From the NCBI GenBank assembly GCA_009692585.1, contig SHYX01000006.1, positions 62,001 to 126,000 on the forward strand: a DNA stretch of 64,000 nt, written 5' to 3'. The translations under genes and the position numbers were made by a program. Below the pieces are notes generated by a model, which ran no database searches, was not told the origin of the DNA, and worked only from the letters and a program-made list of their open reading frames with translations. Positions within the stretch are counted from its first letter, which is position 1; the number at the start of each line of letters is the position of its first letter. Below are positions 37,484-45,828 of the stretch, in pieces. This DNA is from Myxococcales bacterium (GTDB lineage Bacteria > Myxococcota > UBA796 > SXON01).

Positions 37484-38344
37484 CTAAACCGGAAGGTATT
37501 TGCCGAGGATCGGCGCGAGGCGACGTCGCGCGGACTCGGGAACGCTGCCGGGCTGGGTGAGCACCGCGTTGGCGACGGCGTTGCTCATCGGCGCGGGGCC
37601 ACCATGGGCGAGGATGCGCGGCACCGCGGCCGCCACCACTTCCCGAGCCAGCGAGGCATTTTTCATCAGTACCGCCACCACCTGATCGACGGTGACGTGA
37701 TCGTGATCCGGGTGCCAGCAGTCGTAGTCGGTGGCCATGGCCAGGGTGGCGTAGGAAATCTCGGCCTCCCGGGCCAGCTTGGCCTCAGGCATGTTCGTCA
37801 TCCCGATGACGCTGGCGCCCCAGCTGCGGTGCAGGTTCGACTCGGCCTTGCTGGAGAACGCGGGACCTTCCATGCAGACGTAGGTGCCGCCGTCGTGGGT
37901 GGTGGCGCCGGCTTGGCGACACGCGGCAAGGAGGTAGCCCCGCAGGGTGGGGCAGACCGGGTCCCCGAAAGCGACGTGGGCCACGACCCCGTCCTCGAAG
38001 AACGTGCTTTTCCGGTGGACGGTCTTGTCGATGAACTGGTCGATGACCACGATGTGGCCCGGCGCGATCTCCGCCTTGAGCGACCCGACCGCGCTGACCG
38101 AGATGATCCACTCCACGCCCAGCATCTTGAGCGCAAAGATGTTGGCACGGTAGTTGACCTCGCTGGGGTTCTTCTTGTGCCCGCGGCCGTGGCGCGGCAA
38201 GAAGGCCAGATCGGCCTCGCCCAGCCGCCCAAGGATGATCGCGTCCGAAGGGTCCCCGAAGGGGGTGGAGACGTGCTCCTCGCGGACGTCCTGCAGGCCA
38301 TCCATCGCGTAGACACCACTGCCGCCGATCACGCCGATGCGCAT
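37484..38344 (-). CDS. mtnP: S-methyl-5'-thioadenosine phosphorylase
   Basis: 286 aa. Splits methylthioadenosine with phosphate to adenine and methylthioribose-1-phosphate in methionine salvage. Family motifs: IGVIGGSGVYAMDGL (phosphate loop), FLPRHGRGHKKNPSEVNYRA, VSAVGSLKAEIAPGHIVVID and TYVCMEGPAFSSKAESNLHR, then GMTNMPEAKLAREAEISYAT and DYDCWHPDHDHV. The RHGRGHK and NYRAN pattern is of the MTAP branch of PNP enzymes; a 6-oxopurine specificity is less likely. GTTACA ends seven bases before the ATG. Single-gene unit. Confidence 0.93.
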   Translation of the reverse strand: MRIGVIGGSGVYAMDGLQDVREEHVSTPFGDPSDAIILGRLGEADLAFLPRHGRGHKKNPSEVNYRANIFALKMLGVEWIISVSAVGSLKAEIAPGHIVVIDQFIDKTVHRKSTFFEDGVVAHVAFGDPVCPTLRGYLLAACRQAGATTHDGGTYVCMEGPAFSSKAESNLHRSWGASVIGMTNMPEAKLAREAEISYATLAMATDYDCWHPDHDHVTVDQVVAVLMKNASLAREVVAAAVPRILAHGGPAPMSNAVANAVLTQPGSVPESARRRLAPILGKYLPV

Positions 38345-38364
38345 GAGTCAGTGTAACCGCGCGC

Positions 38365-39012
38365 CTACCACCACGCCGGCCTGGCCACCCAGACCGGCTC
38401 TCCCCACAGGAAACCAGGGTCGGCCGAAAGCGCGGTGAGCACGTCGGCGACGCTCTGGTCGTCGGTCCAGGCGAAGGTGCGGGAGGTGGCGTCGGCGGCG
38501 TCGATGGCCACCGTCGCGCCCACCGACGTGGCGAGCGCGTCGATGTCGGCTTTCGTGGTGCCCTCGACGAACTGCGCCTGGACCTTGCCCCCGAGGTGGT
38601 CCACGGCCTGGGTCATGGCTTCAAAACCCGCGTCCACGCCGTCATAGTGCAAGACGAAGAGCGCACCGTCCAGCCCCGAGAAGGTGCTGGACGGGAAGCT
38701 GCCGGTGCCATCTGGGGTGTTCTCGCAGTCGTCCCAGCTCAGGGTGGCCTTGAGTTGCACGCCGTCGGGCAGCGCCACCCCAGCCCACCGACCGCCATCG
38801 GCCGGAGACAGCGGTACCGTCGCGATGAGGGAGCCATCCGCCGCGGCGGTGAGCGCGGCCGACATCGTGCACGTCGACTTGAACGCACCGGCGTTGGCGC
38901 TGCCGGTGATCGCCAGCCACGGCGCGGCCAGCGGGGCGACGAAGGGCTCGCCGGTGTCTGCGGCTTTTTCCTCGACAGGGCACGAGAGCAGGAAAAGCCC
39001 CACCAGGCTCAT
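38365..39012 (-). CDS. Lipoprotein, paralogue of 39009-39734
   Basis: 215 aa with the signal MSLVGLFLLSC (Cys11). The mature part ends in LWGEPVWVARPAWW, closely like the GEPVWIKKPSWW end of its neighbour, and shares the order of other elements (STCTMSAALT/STCELDLTLK; SFPSSTFSGLDGALFVLHYD/ TYESSAFSGEEGFIFALWYT; VADVLTALSADPG/VGEVLSAFTEATG). The two are therefore tandem duplicates that have diverged. Function unknown. The ATG overlaps the upstream paralogue's stop (ATGA). Confidence 0.7.
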   Translation of the reverse strand: MSLVGLFLLSCPVEEKAADTGEPFVAPLAAPWLAITGSANAGAFKSTCTMSAALTAAADGSLIATVPLSPADGGRWAGVALPDGVQLKATLSWDDCENTPDGTGSFPSSTFSGLDGALFVLHYDGVDAGFEAMTQAVDHLGGKVQAQFVEGTTKADIDALATSVGATVAIDAADATSRTFAWTDDQSVADVLTALSADPGFLWGEPVWVARPAWW

Positions 39013-39734
39013 TTGGTGCACTTCGGCCACCAGGACGGCTTCTTGATCCACACCGGCTCACCCGCGACGTAGTCCTCGCCCGTCGCTTCGGTGAAGGCGC
39101 TGAGCACCTCACCGACGTTGAGCTCGGACCCCCAGGTCAGGTGGTAGCTGTTGCCGTCGTCACTGGTCGTGGTGAGCTCGGCCGCGAGACCCAGGTCGGA
39201 GGCGAGCGCCTGCACGTTGCTCTCGGGGTAACTGTTGGCCACGATGACGTTGGCCTCGCCGCCCAGGAAGTCCCCATCTTCGACCCCCTGTTTCAGCGCG
39301 TCGTACCCGATGTTGACGCCGGTGTACCACAGCGCGAAGATGAACCCCTCCTCGCCAGAGAACGCGCTCGACTCGTAGGTCTTGTCGTCCGCGGCGTTGC
39401 AGCCGGTCGCGGCGAACGACCCGGTGTACTGGGTGTTCCCGGACAACCGCGTGCCGGCCCAATCGCAACCCTTCGCCGCCAGTTCGATCGTGGCCACCGT
39501 CGATCCGTCGCTGTTGTTCTTCAGCGTGAGGTCCAGCTCGCAGGTGCTGTCGACCGTGCGCGTCGCCGCGACCATGACCGCGTACGGATCGCCGTACACG
39601 ATGTTGGGCGGCTTGACCGCAGTGTCGCCGGTGTCGGTGTCGCCCGAGGTGTCGACGCCGAGGTCGCCGCCTTTGGAATCGTCGCCGGTGCAGGCGGGGG
39701 GGAGGACGAAGAAGAGCGGGAGCAGGTGCTTCAT
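39009..39734 (-). CDS. Lipoprotein, paralogue of 38365-39012
   Basis: 241 aa. The leader MKHLLPLFFVLPPAC gives a probable lipid-modified Cys15, followed by a low-complexity Asp/Gly/Thr linker (GVDTSGDTDTGDTA) typical of myxobacterial lipoproteins. The folded part has paired Cys (STCELDL; KGCDWAG; TGCNAAD) and ends GEPVWIKKPSWWPKCTK. GCTACA ends 11 bases before the ATG. First gene of the two-lipoprotein unit. No family recognised. Confidence 0.7.
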   Translation of the reverse strand: MKHLLPLFFVLPPACTGDDSKGGDLGVDTSGDTDTGDTAVKPPNIVYGDPYAVMVAATRTVDSTCELDLTLKNNSDGSTVATIELAAKGCDWAGTRLSGNTQYTGSFAATGCNAADDKTYESSAFSGEEGFIFALWYTGVNIGYDALKQGVEDGDFLGGEANVIVANSYPESNVQALASDLGLAAELTTTSDDGNSYHLTWGSELNVGEVLSAFTEATGEDYVAGEPVWIKKPSWWPKCTK

Positions 39735-39758
39735 GGCGGCCGCAGTGTAGCCCGGAGC

Positions 39759-40907
39759 CTACACGATGTCGTCGAACACAAACCGGCTGGTGTCGAGCCC
39801 CTCGCCTTCCCTCCGGATGCGGATCGCTGCGATCTTCTCGCCATCGACGCGGGACTTGTTTTCGTCGGCCTTGCCGAGCTGGCCGCAGGCCGCGGAGATG
39901 TCGCGACCCCTCGTCACTCGGACGCTGGCCTGGATGCCGTGGGTGACCAGGTGGTGCTGGAACTGGCGCACCAACGCGTCGGTGGGCCGGCGCAGGTCGC
40001 GGTCGGGGTTCTCGTTGTAGGGAATCAGGTTGACCTTGGCCTTCTGGCCGCGCATCAGCTTCACCAGGCGCTGGGCGTCGGCCATGGAGTCGTTGACCCC
40101 CGCCATCATCACGTACTCGAAGGTGATGCGCTTGGTGGCCTTGAGCGGCAAGGTCCGACACGCCTCCATCAGCTCCTCCAACGAGTACTTCCGGGTGATC
40201 GGCATCACCGACCGGCGCTGGTCTTCGGTGGTCGCGTTGAGCGACACCGCGATGTTGACGGGAAGGGCGGCGGCGAGACGCTTGAGCTGCGGAACGAGTC
40301 CCACGGTCGAGACGGTGAGCTTGCGGTGCCCGAAATTGAGCGCCTGCTCGTCCAGGTAGATTTCCAGGGCCGGGATCAGGTTGTCGAGGTTGTGGAGCGG
40401 CTCGCCCATGCCCATCATCACCACGTTGGTGATCCGGAACTGCTCGGCGAGGCGCTGGCGGACCTGCAACGGCTGGTTGCAGATCTCGCTGGGACGCAGG
40501 TGGCGCCGCAGTCCCAGGTCCCCGGTGAGGCAGAAGGTGCACGCCATGGCGCAGCCCACCTGCGAGCTGACGCACAGGGTGTTGCGCGCGTCGTCGGGGA
40601 TGAGCACCGACTCGATCCGCTGGCCATCCTCGGTCTGCCACAAGAATTTGTGGGTGCCGTCGACCGACTTCTGGACCGCGATGACCTCGAGGAAGGCGAT
40701 GTAGTAGCGCTCCGCCAAGAGCGACCGCACGACCCTGGCCACATTGGTCATCTGGTCGAAGCTGGACACACCCCGTTGCCACAACCACTTGTAGACCTGC
40801 AGCGCGCGGAAACGTTCGCTGCCGAGGCCGGTCAGCGCCGCTTCGATCTCGGGCAGGCTGAGGCTCTTCAGATCGATGAGGCCGTCGGCGCGGGTGAATA
40901 CAGGCAT
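39759..40907 (-). CDS. rlmN: Dual-specificity RNA methyltransferase RlmN
   Basis: 382 aa radical SAM enzyme that methylates C2 of A2503 in 23S rRNA and A37 in some tRNAs. The [4Fe-4S] ligands Cys119, 123 and 126 lie in VGCAMACTFCLTG (C-x3-C-x2-C). GMGEPLHNLDNLI, SLNATTEDQRRSVMPITRKY and LIPYNENPDRDLRRP are family motifs, and the methyl-accepting Cys341 lies in DISAACGQL. The start MPVFTRADGL is supported by GTTAGC 12 bases upstream. Transcribed divergently from the thioesterase gene. Confidence 0.96.
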   Translation of the reverse strand: MPVFTRADGLIDLKSLSLPEIEAALTGLGSERFRALQVYKWLWQRGVSSFDQMTNVARVVRSLLAERYYIAFLEVIAVQKSVDGTHKFLWQTEDGQRIESVLIPDDARNTLCVSSQVGCAMACTFCLTGDLGLRRHLRPSEICNQPLQVRQRLAEQFRITNVVMMGMGEPLHNLDNLIPALEIYLDEQALNFGHRKLTVSTVGLVPQLKRLAAALPVNIAVSLNATTEDQRRSVMPITRKYSLEELMEACRTLPLKATKRITFEYVMMAGVNDSMADAQRLVKLMRGQKAKVNLIPYNENPDRDLRRPTDALVRQFQHHLVTHGIQASVRVTRGRDISAACGQLGKADENKSRVDGEKIAAIRIRREGEGLDTSRFVFDDIV

Positions 40908-40919
40908 CGGTGAAGGCGA

Positions 40920-40942
40920 GCTAACCCCCGCTCCCGGATAGG
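40920..40942. promoter_or_regulatory. Divergent -10-like pair between rlmN and thioesterase
   Basis: GTTAGC on the minus strand (40920-40925) ends 12 bases before rlmN. GATAGG on the plus strand (40937-40942) ends eight bases before the ATG at 40951. Both promoters fit in a 43-bp gap with no room for long leaders. Confidence 0.45.
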
Positions 40943-40950
40943 CCAGCGCC

Positions 40951-41382
40951 ATGGACCTCGCTGCACTCCTCGCTACCGTTCCCTTCGCCCATCGCGCCGA
41001 ACTCGACATCGTCCACACCGAGCCGGGACAGGTGGTGGTGCGCATCGCCAACGATCCCAAGAATCAGAACCACGTCGGCACCGTGCACGCGGCGGCGCTG
41101 GTGCTAGTGGGAGAGACGGCCGGTGCCCTGGTGATCCTGCAGGAGCCGCGTCTGGGGGGCTACCTGCTCCTGGCCAAGGGCCTGGCGATCCGCTACCGCA
41201 AGCCGGGCACCGGGGGGTGCAGCGCGTCGGCGCGGATCACCGAGGAGCAGGTCCTGGCCGCGATCGCCGGGGTGGAGGCCCTCGGCAAGGTGGACGTGCC
41301 GCTGACCGTGGATATCCGCGGCGACGCGGGGGAGGTGGTCGCCGAGATGAGCGTGGACTACCACTTGCGCAGGCGGAGCTGA
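40951..41382 (+). CDS. Hot-dog fold protein, DUF4442/thioesterase-like
   Basis: 143 aa. Pattern HRAELDIVHTEPGQVVVRIA, NDPKNQNHVGTVHAAALVLV and GETAGALVILQ fits the DUF4442/YiiD-type hot-dog superfamily: N-x-x-G-x-x-H-A within the long helix region, where a thioesterase would hold its substrate. The predicted activity is acyl-CoA hydrolysis, substrate unknown. Single-gene unit between rlmN (divergent) and the sulfate permease (convergent, ten bases apart). Confidence 0.8.
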   Translation: MDLAALLATVPFAHRAELDIVHTEPGQVVVRIANDPKNQNHVGTVHAAALVLVGETAGALVILQEPRLGGYLLLAKGLAIRYRKPGTGGCSASARITEEQVLAAIAGVEALGKVDVPLTVDIRGDAGEVVAEMSVDYHLRRRS

Positions 41383-41391
41383 GCTCGCACT

Positions 41392-43143
41392 CTACCCGCC
41401 CCCGCGCCCCAACAGCACCCGGGCATGCTCGACCGCCCGCGCGGTGCTGGTCTGTTTGACGGCCTCCTCCCGAAAGAGGTGCGCCGCGCCGATCGAACGC
41501 ACCAGGCCGGTGACGGAGAACACGCGGAAGAGGTCGTCGCGGACCCCACAGATCAGGACTTCGACCCCCCTGGCCTGCACCCGGCGCACGAAGGCATCGA
41601 GCATGTGGGTGCCGACGGCATCAGGGCTACGTGCACGTTTGACACGGAGAATCAGGACGCGGGTGTGGGTGTCCAGCCGAGCTTCGATGACGTCCAGGTG
41701 CTCCTCCAGCTTCGGCCCGGCCCCGAAGAACATCTCCCCTTCCAGGCCGTAGATGAGCAACTCCGGATCAGGAGTGTCCCCGGGCAGCCGCTCGCGAACC
41801 CAGCCCGACTCCCCGACCACGAACTCCGACAACAGCATCCGACCGGCCCGGGGCACCGCGAGCAGGAAGCTCAGGACCACGCCGATGAGGATGCAGAACT
41901 CGATCGAGACGAAGACCGCCGACAGCGCTGTCACCCCGATGATGACGGCGTCGAAGCGGGTGGCCCGGATGCTGTAGAGCAGCGCGGCCTTGTCCACCAT
42001 GCGCCACGCGGTGACGATGAGGATCCCCGCCAGCGCCGCGCGAGGGATGAACCGGGCGTAGGGCGCGAACAGCACCATGATCAGCGCCACCGCCGCCGCC
42101 GACCACACCCCCGACCACTGCGTCCGCGCGCCCGCCTGCTGGTTGATAGCCGACCGGGTCAACGAGCCGCTCCCCGGAATCGCGCGAAAAACGCTCCCGG
42201 CCAGGTTGGCCAGCGCCTCCGAGAGACACTGCTGGTTGAGGTCCAGCCGCTGCCCGGTGTGGGCCGCGATGCCTTTGGCCATGGCCAGCGCTTCGAGCAA
42301 CCCGAGGATCGCGATGGCGACGGCGCTGGTCGAGAGCATGCGCGCGCGCTCCAGGTCCCACTCTGGGAGCGCGAAGCTCGGCAGGGCCGCCGGCACGGCC
42401 CCGATCACCCGGACGCCGCCCGCCTCCAGATCAAGCCCCGCGGTGAGCACCGCCGCCAGCACCACGACGGCGAGCAGCTCGGGAAAGAGCGGCGCCTTGA
42501 GCCTGACCTTGAGCCAGCGCAGCGCGATCACCAAGGCGATCGAGCCCAGCCCGACCGCGAGCGTGGCGCCGTGTACCGCACCGCCGGTGGTGAGCGTCGA
42601 CCACCACCGCACCAGGAAGTGGTCGCCCCCGCCGCCCATCGCCGACAGGCCGAGGAGGTTCTTCGTCTGGTCGAGCACCAACAGGGTGCCGGCGCCGACG
42701 GTGAACCCGAGCACCACCGAGTGGCTGATGTAGCGGGTGAGGTCACCGAGCCGCAACAGGGTGATGCCCAACTGGACCAGCCCGATCAACAGCCCCAGCA
42801 ACACCACCGCAGCCAGCTTGTCCTCGACCGCGAACATCGCGGTGGCGCTGAGCACCGCGATGCTGGTGGCGTTGGTGGGCCCGTTGATGAGCTGTCGGCT
42901 GGAGTCGAAGATCGCCCCCACCGCGGTGATGACGATGGCCGCGTAGAGCCCGTGGACCGGGTCCACCCCGGCGGCCAGCCCGTAGGCCATGGCCTGGGGC
43001 ACCGCCACGGCCGCCACCGAGAGCCCGGCCACGAAGTCGTAACGCAGGTCGGCGGCGGAGTACCGTCGCAACGCATCCAACGCGGGTACGAAGCGCCACA
43101 GGCCAGTCGGCACCGGGACCGGGACGGTGGCAGCATGGGCCAT
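41392..43143 (-). CDS. SulP-family anion permease with STAS domain
   Basis: 583 aa. The N-terminal membrane domain has the SulP signature (YDFVAGLSVAAVAVPQAMAY, GLAAGVDPVHGLYAAIV, LINGPTNATSIAVLS) and ~12-14 helices, with the conserved GLLEALAMAKGIAAHTGQRL, DLNQQCLSEALANLAGSVF and IPGSGSLTRSAIN. The C-terminal ~120 residues are a STAS domain (LLIYGLEGEMFFGAGPKLEE). Imports sulfate or another anion (bicarbonate, dicarboxylate); sequence alone does not decide. GTTAAC, shared with fhs, lies eight bases before the ATG. Confidence 0.92.
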   Translation of the reverse strand: MAHAATVPVPVPTGLWRFVPALDALRRYSAADLRYDFVAGLSVAAVAVPQAMAYGLAAGVDPVHGLYAAIVITAVGAIFDSSRQLINGPTNATSIAVLSATAMFAVEDKLAAVVLLGLLIGLVQLGITLLRLGDLTRYISHSVVLGFTVGAGTLLVLDQTKNLLGLSAMGGGGDHFLVRWWSTLTTGGAVHGATLAVGLGSIALVIALRWLKVRLKAPLFPELLAVVVLAAVLTAGLDLEAGGVRVIGAVPAALPSFALPEWDLERARMLSTSAVAIAILGLLEALAMAKGIAAHTGQRLDLNQQCLSEALANLAGSVFRAIPGSGSLTRSAINQQAGARTQWSGVWSAAAVALIMVLFAPYARFIPRAALAGILIVTAWRMVDKAALLYSIRATRFDAVIIGVTALSAVFVSIEFCILIGVVLSFLLAVPRAGRMLLSEFVVGESGWVRERLPGDTPDPELLIYGLEGEMFFGAGPKLEEHLDVIEARLDTHTRVLILRVKRARSPDAVGTHMLDAFVRRVQARGVEVLICGVRDDLFRVFSVTGLVRSIGAAHLFREEAVKQTSTARAVEHARVLLGRGGG

Positions 43144-43151
43144 GGCGGGCT

Positions 43152-43157
43152 GTTAAC
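43152..43157. promoter_or_regulatory. Palindromic GTTAAC shared by sulP and fhs
   Basis: The 25-bp gap between the divergent starts (43143 minus, 43169 plus) holds one palindromic GTTAAC, eight bases from the minus ATG and 11 from the plus ATG. It can serve as a -10-like element in both directions, so the two promoters may be mutually exclusive. Confidence 0.4.
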
Positions 43158-43168
43158 CGCGCCGCACC

Positions 43169-44779
43169 ATGCGCAGAATCGAAGACGTCGCCGATGCGAT
43201 CGGCCTTCCCGCCGACGCCGTCCTTCCCTGGGGACCGCAGAAGGCCAAGATTCGGCTGGAGGCGACACGGCCCGCTGTCGGCCGCCTGATCCTGGTCAGC
43301 GCCATGAACCCGACCCCCGGTGGCGAGGGCAAGACGACGATGTCGATCTCGCTGGCGATGGGGCTCTGCAAGCGCGGCCGCAACGCGATCGTAGCCCTGC
43401 GCGAGCCCTCGCTGGGGCCGATCTTCGGCATGAAGGGCGGGGGCACCGGGGGCGGTCGCGCCACCGTCGAGCCCGCCGACGACATCAACCTCCACTTCAC
43501 CGGCGACATCCACGCCATCACCACCGCCCACAACCTGCTCGCGGCGATGGTGGACAACGCGCTGTACTTCCGCGAGGGCCCCGATCCGCGCAAGGTGCGC
43601 TGGCGCCGGGCCATGGACATGAACGATCGTTCGCTCCGACGAACGCTCGTCGGCCTGGACGGCGCGATCCGGGAGACGGGCTTCGATATCACCGCCGCCA
43701 GCGAAGTCATGGCGATTCACGGTCTCTTCTCCGACGCGGCCGACCTCGAGGCGCGCCTGGGCCGCATCATCGTCGGCGACGCGCGGGACGGCACGCCGGT
43801 GCGTGCGGCCGACCTGGGCGCGGCGGGTGCGATGACCGCGCTCCTCCGGGATGCGATGATGCCCAACCTCGTGCAGACGGCCGAAGGCACGCCGGCGCTG
43901 GTGCACGGGGGCCCGTTTGCGAACATCGCCCACGGGTGCAGCAGCCTCGTCCAGACCCGCCTCGCGCTCGGCTACGCCCAGGACGTCGTGACCGAGGCCG
44001 GCTTCGGCTTCGACCTCGGGGGCGAGAAGTTCTTCGACATCAAGTGTCGGGCGGCCGGGCTTTGGCCGAGCGCGGTGGTGCTCGTCGCGACCGCCCGCGC
44101 GCTGAAGTATCACGGCGGCGCTGATGGGAAGGCGCTTTCTGCGCCCGACGACCAAGCGCTGGAGCGTGGGTTCGGCAACCTCGACCGGCACCTGGACAGC
44201 ATCGCCTCGTTCGGTGTCCCCGCAATCGTGGTGGTCAACCGCTTCCCCGACGACCGGGACGGCGAACTTTCCCGCATCCGCCGGCACTGCGAGGCGCGTG
44301 GGGTACCGGTGGCGGTGTGCGACGCCTTCGCACGCGGTGGCGACGGTGCGTTGGAGCTGGCCGACGTGCTCCTTGGCACCCCGCCGGGAAACGCGACCCC
44401 GGCGTTCACCTACCCCATGGACGCCAGCTACCCGGCGAAGCTCACCTCGATCGCGACGCGCTTCTACGGCGCGCGCGAGGTGATCCTGTCCCCGGAAGCG
44501 AAGGTGGACCTGGCCGGTATCGAGACGATCGCCGGGAGCGGCCTGCCGGTGTGCGTGGCCAAGACGCCACTTTCGCTGACGGACGATCCGTTGCTTCGCG
44601 GCAGCCCTCGCGACTTTCCGATCACGGTGCGCAGGCTGCGCCTGGCCGCGGGCGCGGGGTTCGTCGTGGCCCTGACCGGGGAGATCATGACCATGCCCGG
44701 CCTGCCCCGCACCCCGAGCGCCGCGAGGGTGCGGCTGGAGCCCGACGGGAAGATCCGCGGGTTGATGCAAGGGGACTGA
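43169..44779 (+). CDS. fhs: Formate-tetrahydrofolate ligase
   Basis: 536 aa; joins formate to tetrahydrofolate with ATP, giving 10-formyl-THF for one-carbon metabolism. The nucleotide-binding loop PTPGGEGKTTMSISLAMGL (residues ~48-66), REPSLGPIFGMKGGGTGGG, the THF/formate region DDINLHFTGDIHAITTAHNL, FDITAASEVMAI and AKTPLSLTDDP near the C-terminus are family hallmarks. The family averages ~555 aa, so it is complete. SAM-independent, cytoplasmic. Upstream of queG with a nine-base gap. Confidence 0.95.
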   Translation: MRRIEDVADAIGLPADAVLPWGPQKAKIRLEATRPAVGRLILVSAMNPTPGGEGKTTMSISLAMGLCKRGRNAIVALREPSLGPIFGMKGGGTGGGRATVEPADDINLHFTGDIHAITTAHNLLAAMVDNALYFREGPDPRKVRWRRAMDMNDRSLRRTLVGLDGAIRETGFDITAASEVMAIHGLFSDAADLEARLGRIIVGDARDGTPVRAADLGAAGAMTALLRDAMMPNLVQTAEGTPALVHGGPFANIAHGCSSLVQTRLALGYAQDVVTEAGFGFDLGGEKFFDIKCRAAGLWPSAVVLVATARALKYHGGADGKALSAPDDQALERGFGNLDRHLDSIASFGVPAIVVVNRFPDDRDGELSRIRRHCEARGVPVAVCDAFARGGDGALELADVLLGTPPGNATPAFTYPMDASYPAKLTSIATRFYGAREVILSPEAKVDLAGIETIAGSGLPVCVAKTPLSLTDDPLLRGSPRDFPITVRRLRLAAGAGFVVALTGEIMTMPGLPRTPSAARVRLEPDGKIRGLMQGD

Positions 44780-44788
44780 GGAGCGTTG

Positions 44789-45793
44789 GTGGAGCTCAAG
44801 CGTTTTCTGCAGGCCGAAGCCGCGCGCCTCGGGTTCCTGAGCGCGCGCGTCGCCAGCACCACGCCGGCGCTGCCGATGGGTCATTACGACGCCTTCGTGG
44901 CGGACGGGTGGGCGGGTGAGATGGATTGGCTCACCACGGGTCGCGACGCTCGCGCCCAGATCGACACGCTCCTTCCGGGAGCCCGCTCGGTGCTGGTCCT
45001 GGCGTTCGACTACACGCGGGCCTTGCCGCCCGACCCCGGAGGGCTCACCGGTCGCGTCGCCAGCTACGCCTGGGGTCGCGACTACCACAACTTCGTGCTC
45101 CGTCGGGTGCGCAAGCTCCAGGGGGCGCTGCGGACGCACGCTCCGGGAGTGGGCTCCTACTCGTCGGTGGACAGCCGGCCGGTCTTCGAGCGCGCCTGGG
45201 CGGCACGTGCCGGGGTCGGTTTTGTCGGCCGCAACGCCTGCCAGATACTCCCGGGGGAGTCCAGCCGCTTCTTCCTCGCGACGCTCGCGCTCACCGCCGA
45301 GCTGGAGCCGGACGCCCCCCTGGACGACCACTGCGGCCGCTGCCGGCGCTGCGTGGACGCCTGCCCCACCGGTGCCATCCTGCCAAATGGAGGTCTCGTC
45401 GCGACCCGATGCATCTCCTACCTCACCATCGAGGCAGATGCACCCTGTCCGGAAGCGCTGCGCCCGCTGCTGGGGCGCTGGGTGTTTGGGTGCGACGACT
45501 GCCAGGACGTCTGCCCCCACCAGCGCGAGCGCGACGACGTCGGCGAGCTGCCGACCAACGTATGGCTCGCCCTTCCCGAGCTGGTCCAACAATCCGACGA
45601 GCACCAACGCGCCCGCTTCCTGGGCTCACCCCTGCGTCGCGCCGCCGGCCGGCGTCTCCGACGCAACGCGGCCTACGTCCTGGGCAACCTCGGCGACCGC
45701 GGCGCGATCCCGGCGCTGGAGGTCGCCGCGCGGGAGGGGGGGGTCGTCGGCGACGCCGCCGAGTGGGCCATGGCGCGAATCCGCGGGGGTTGA
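44789..45793 (+). CDS. queG: Epoxyqueuosine reductase QueG
   Basis: 334 aa from GTG at 44789; a TTG three bases earlier is less likely given the GAGGAG Shine-Dalgarno at 44778-44783. Catalyses the last step of queuosine synthesis on tRNA with a cobalamin cofactor. Two [4Fe-4S] clusters are indicated by HCGRCRRCVDACPTGAI and by FGCDDCQDVCPH with Cys in ATRCISYL. The C-terminal HEAT-like segment (AAYVLGNLGDRGAIPALEVA) that binds tRNA is present. Follows fhs in the same direction. Confidence 0.94.
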   Translation: MELKRFLQAEAARLGFLSARVASTTPALPMGHYDAFVADGWAGEMDWLTTGRDARAQIDTLLPGARSVLVLAFDYTRALPPDPGGLTGRVASYAWGRDYHNFVLRRVRKLQGALRTHAPGVGSYSSVDSRPVFERAWAARAGVGFVGRNACQILPGESSRFFLATLALTAELEPDAPLDDHCGRCRRCVDACPTGAILPNGGLVATRCISYLTIEADAPCPEALRPLLGRWVFGCDDCQDVCPHQRERDDVGELPTNVWLALPELVQQSDEHQRARFLGSPLRRAAGRRLRRNAAYVLGNLGDRGAIPALEVAAREGGVVGDAAEWAMARIRGG

Positions 45794-45828
45794 CGCTCCG
45801 GGACGGCCGAGGCCGGTTACGCCGCGAC

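Noticed and set aside
41425..44124. An 899-codon plus-strand frame across the sulfate permease and fhs
   Set aside because: Low-complexity Arg/Gln/Asp composition with no domains; it is antisense to an intact SulP permease and out of frame with fhs.
42743..45607. A 954-codon minus-strand frame opposite fhs and queG
   Set aside because: Fhs and QueG on the plus strand have complete family motifs; the opposite frame lacks any.
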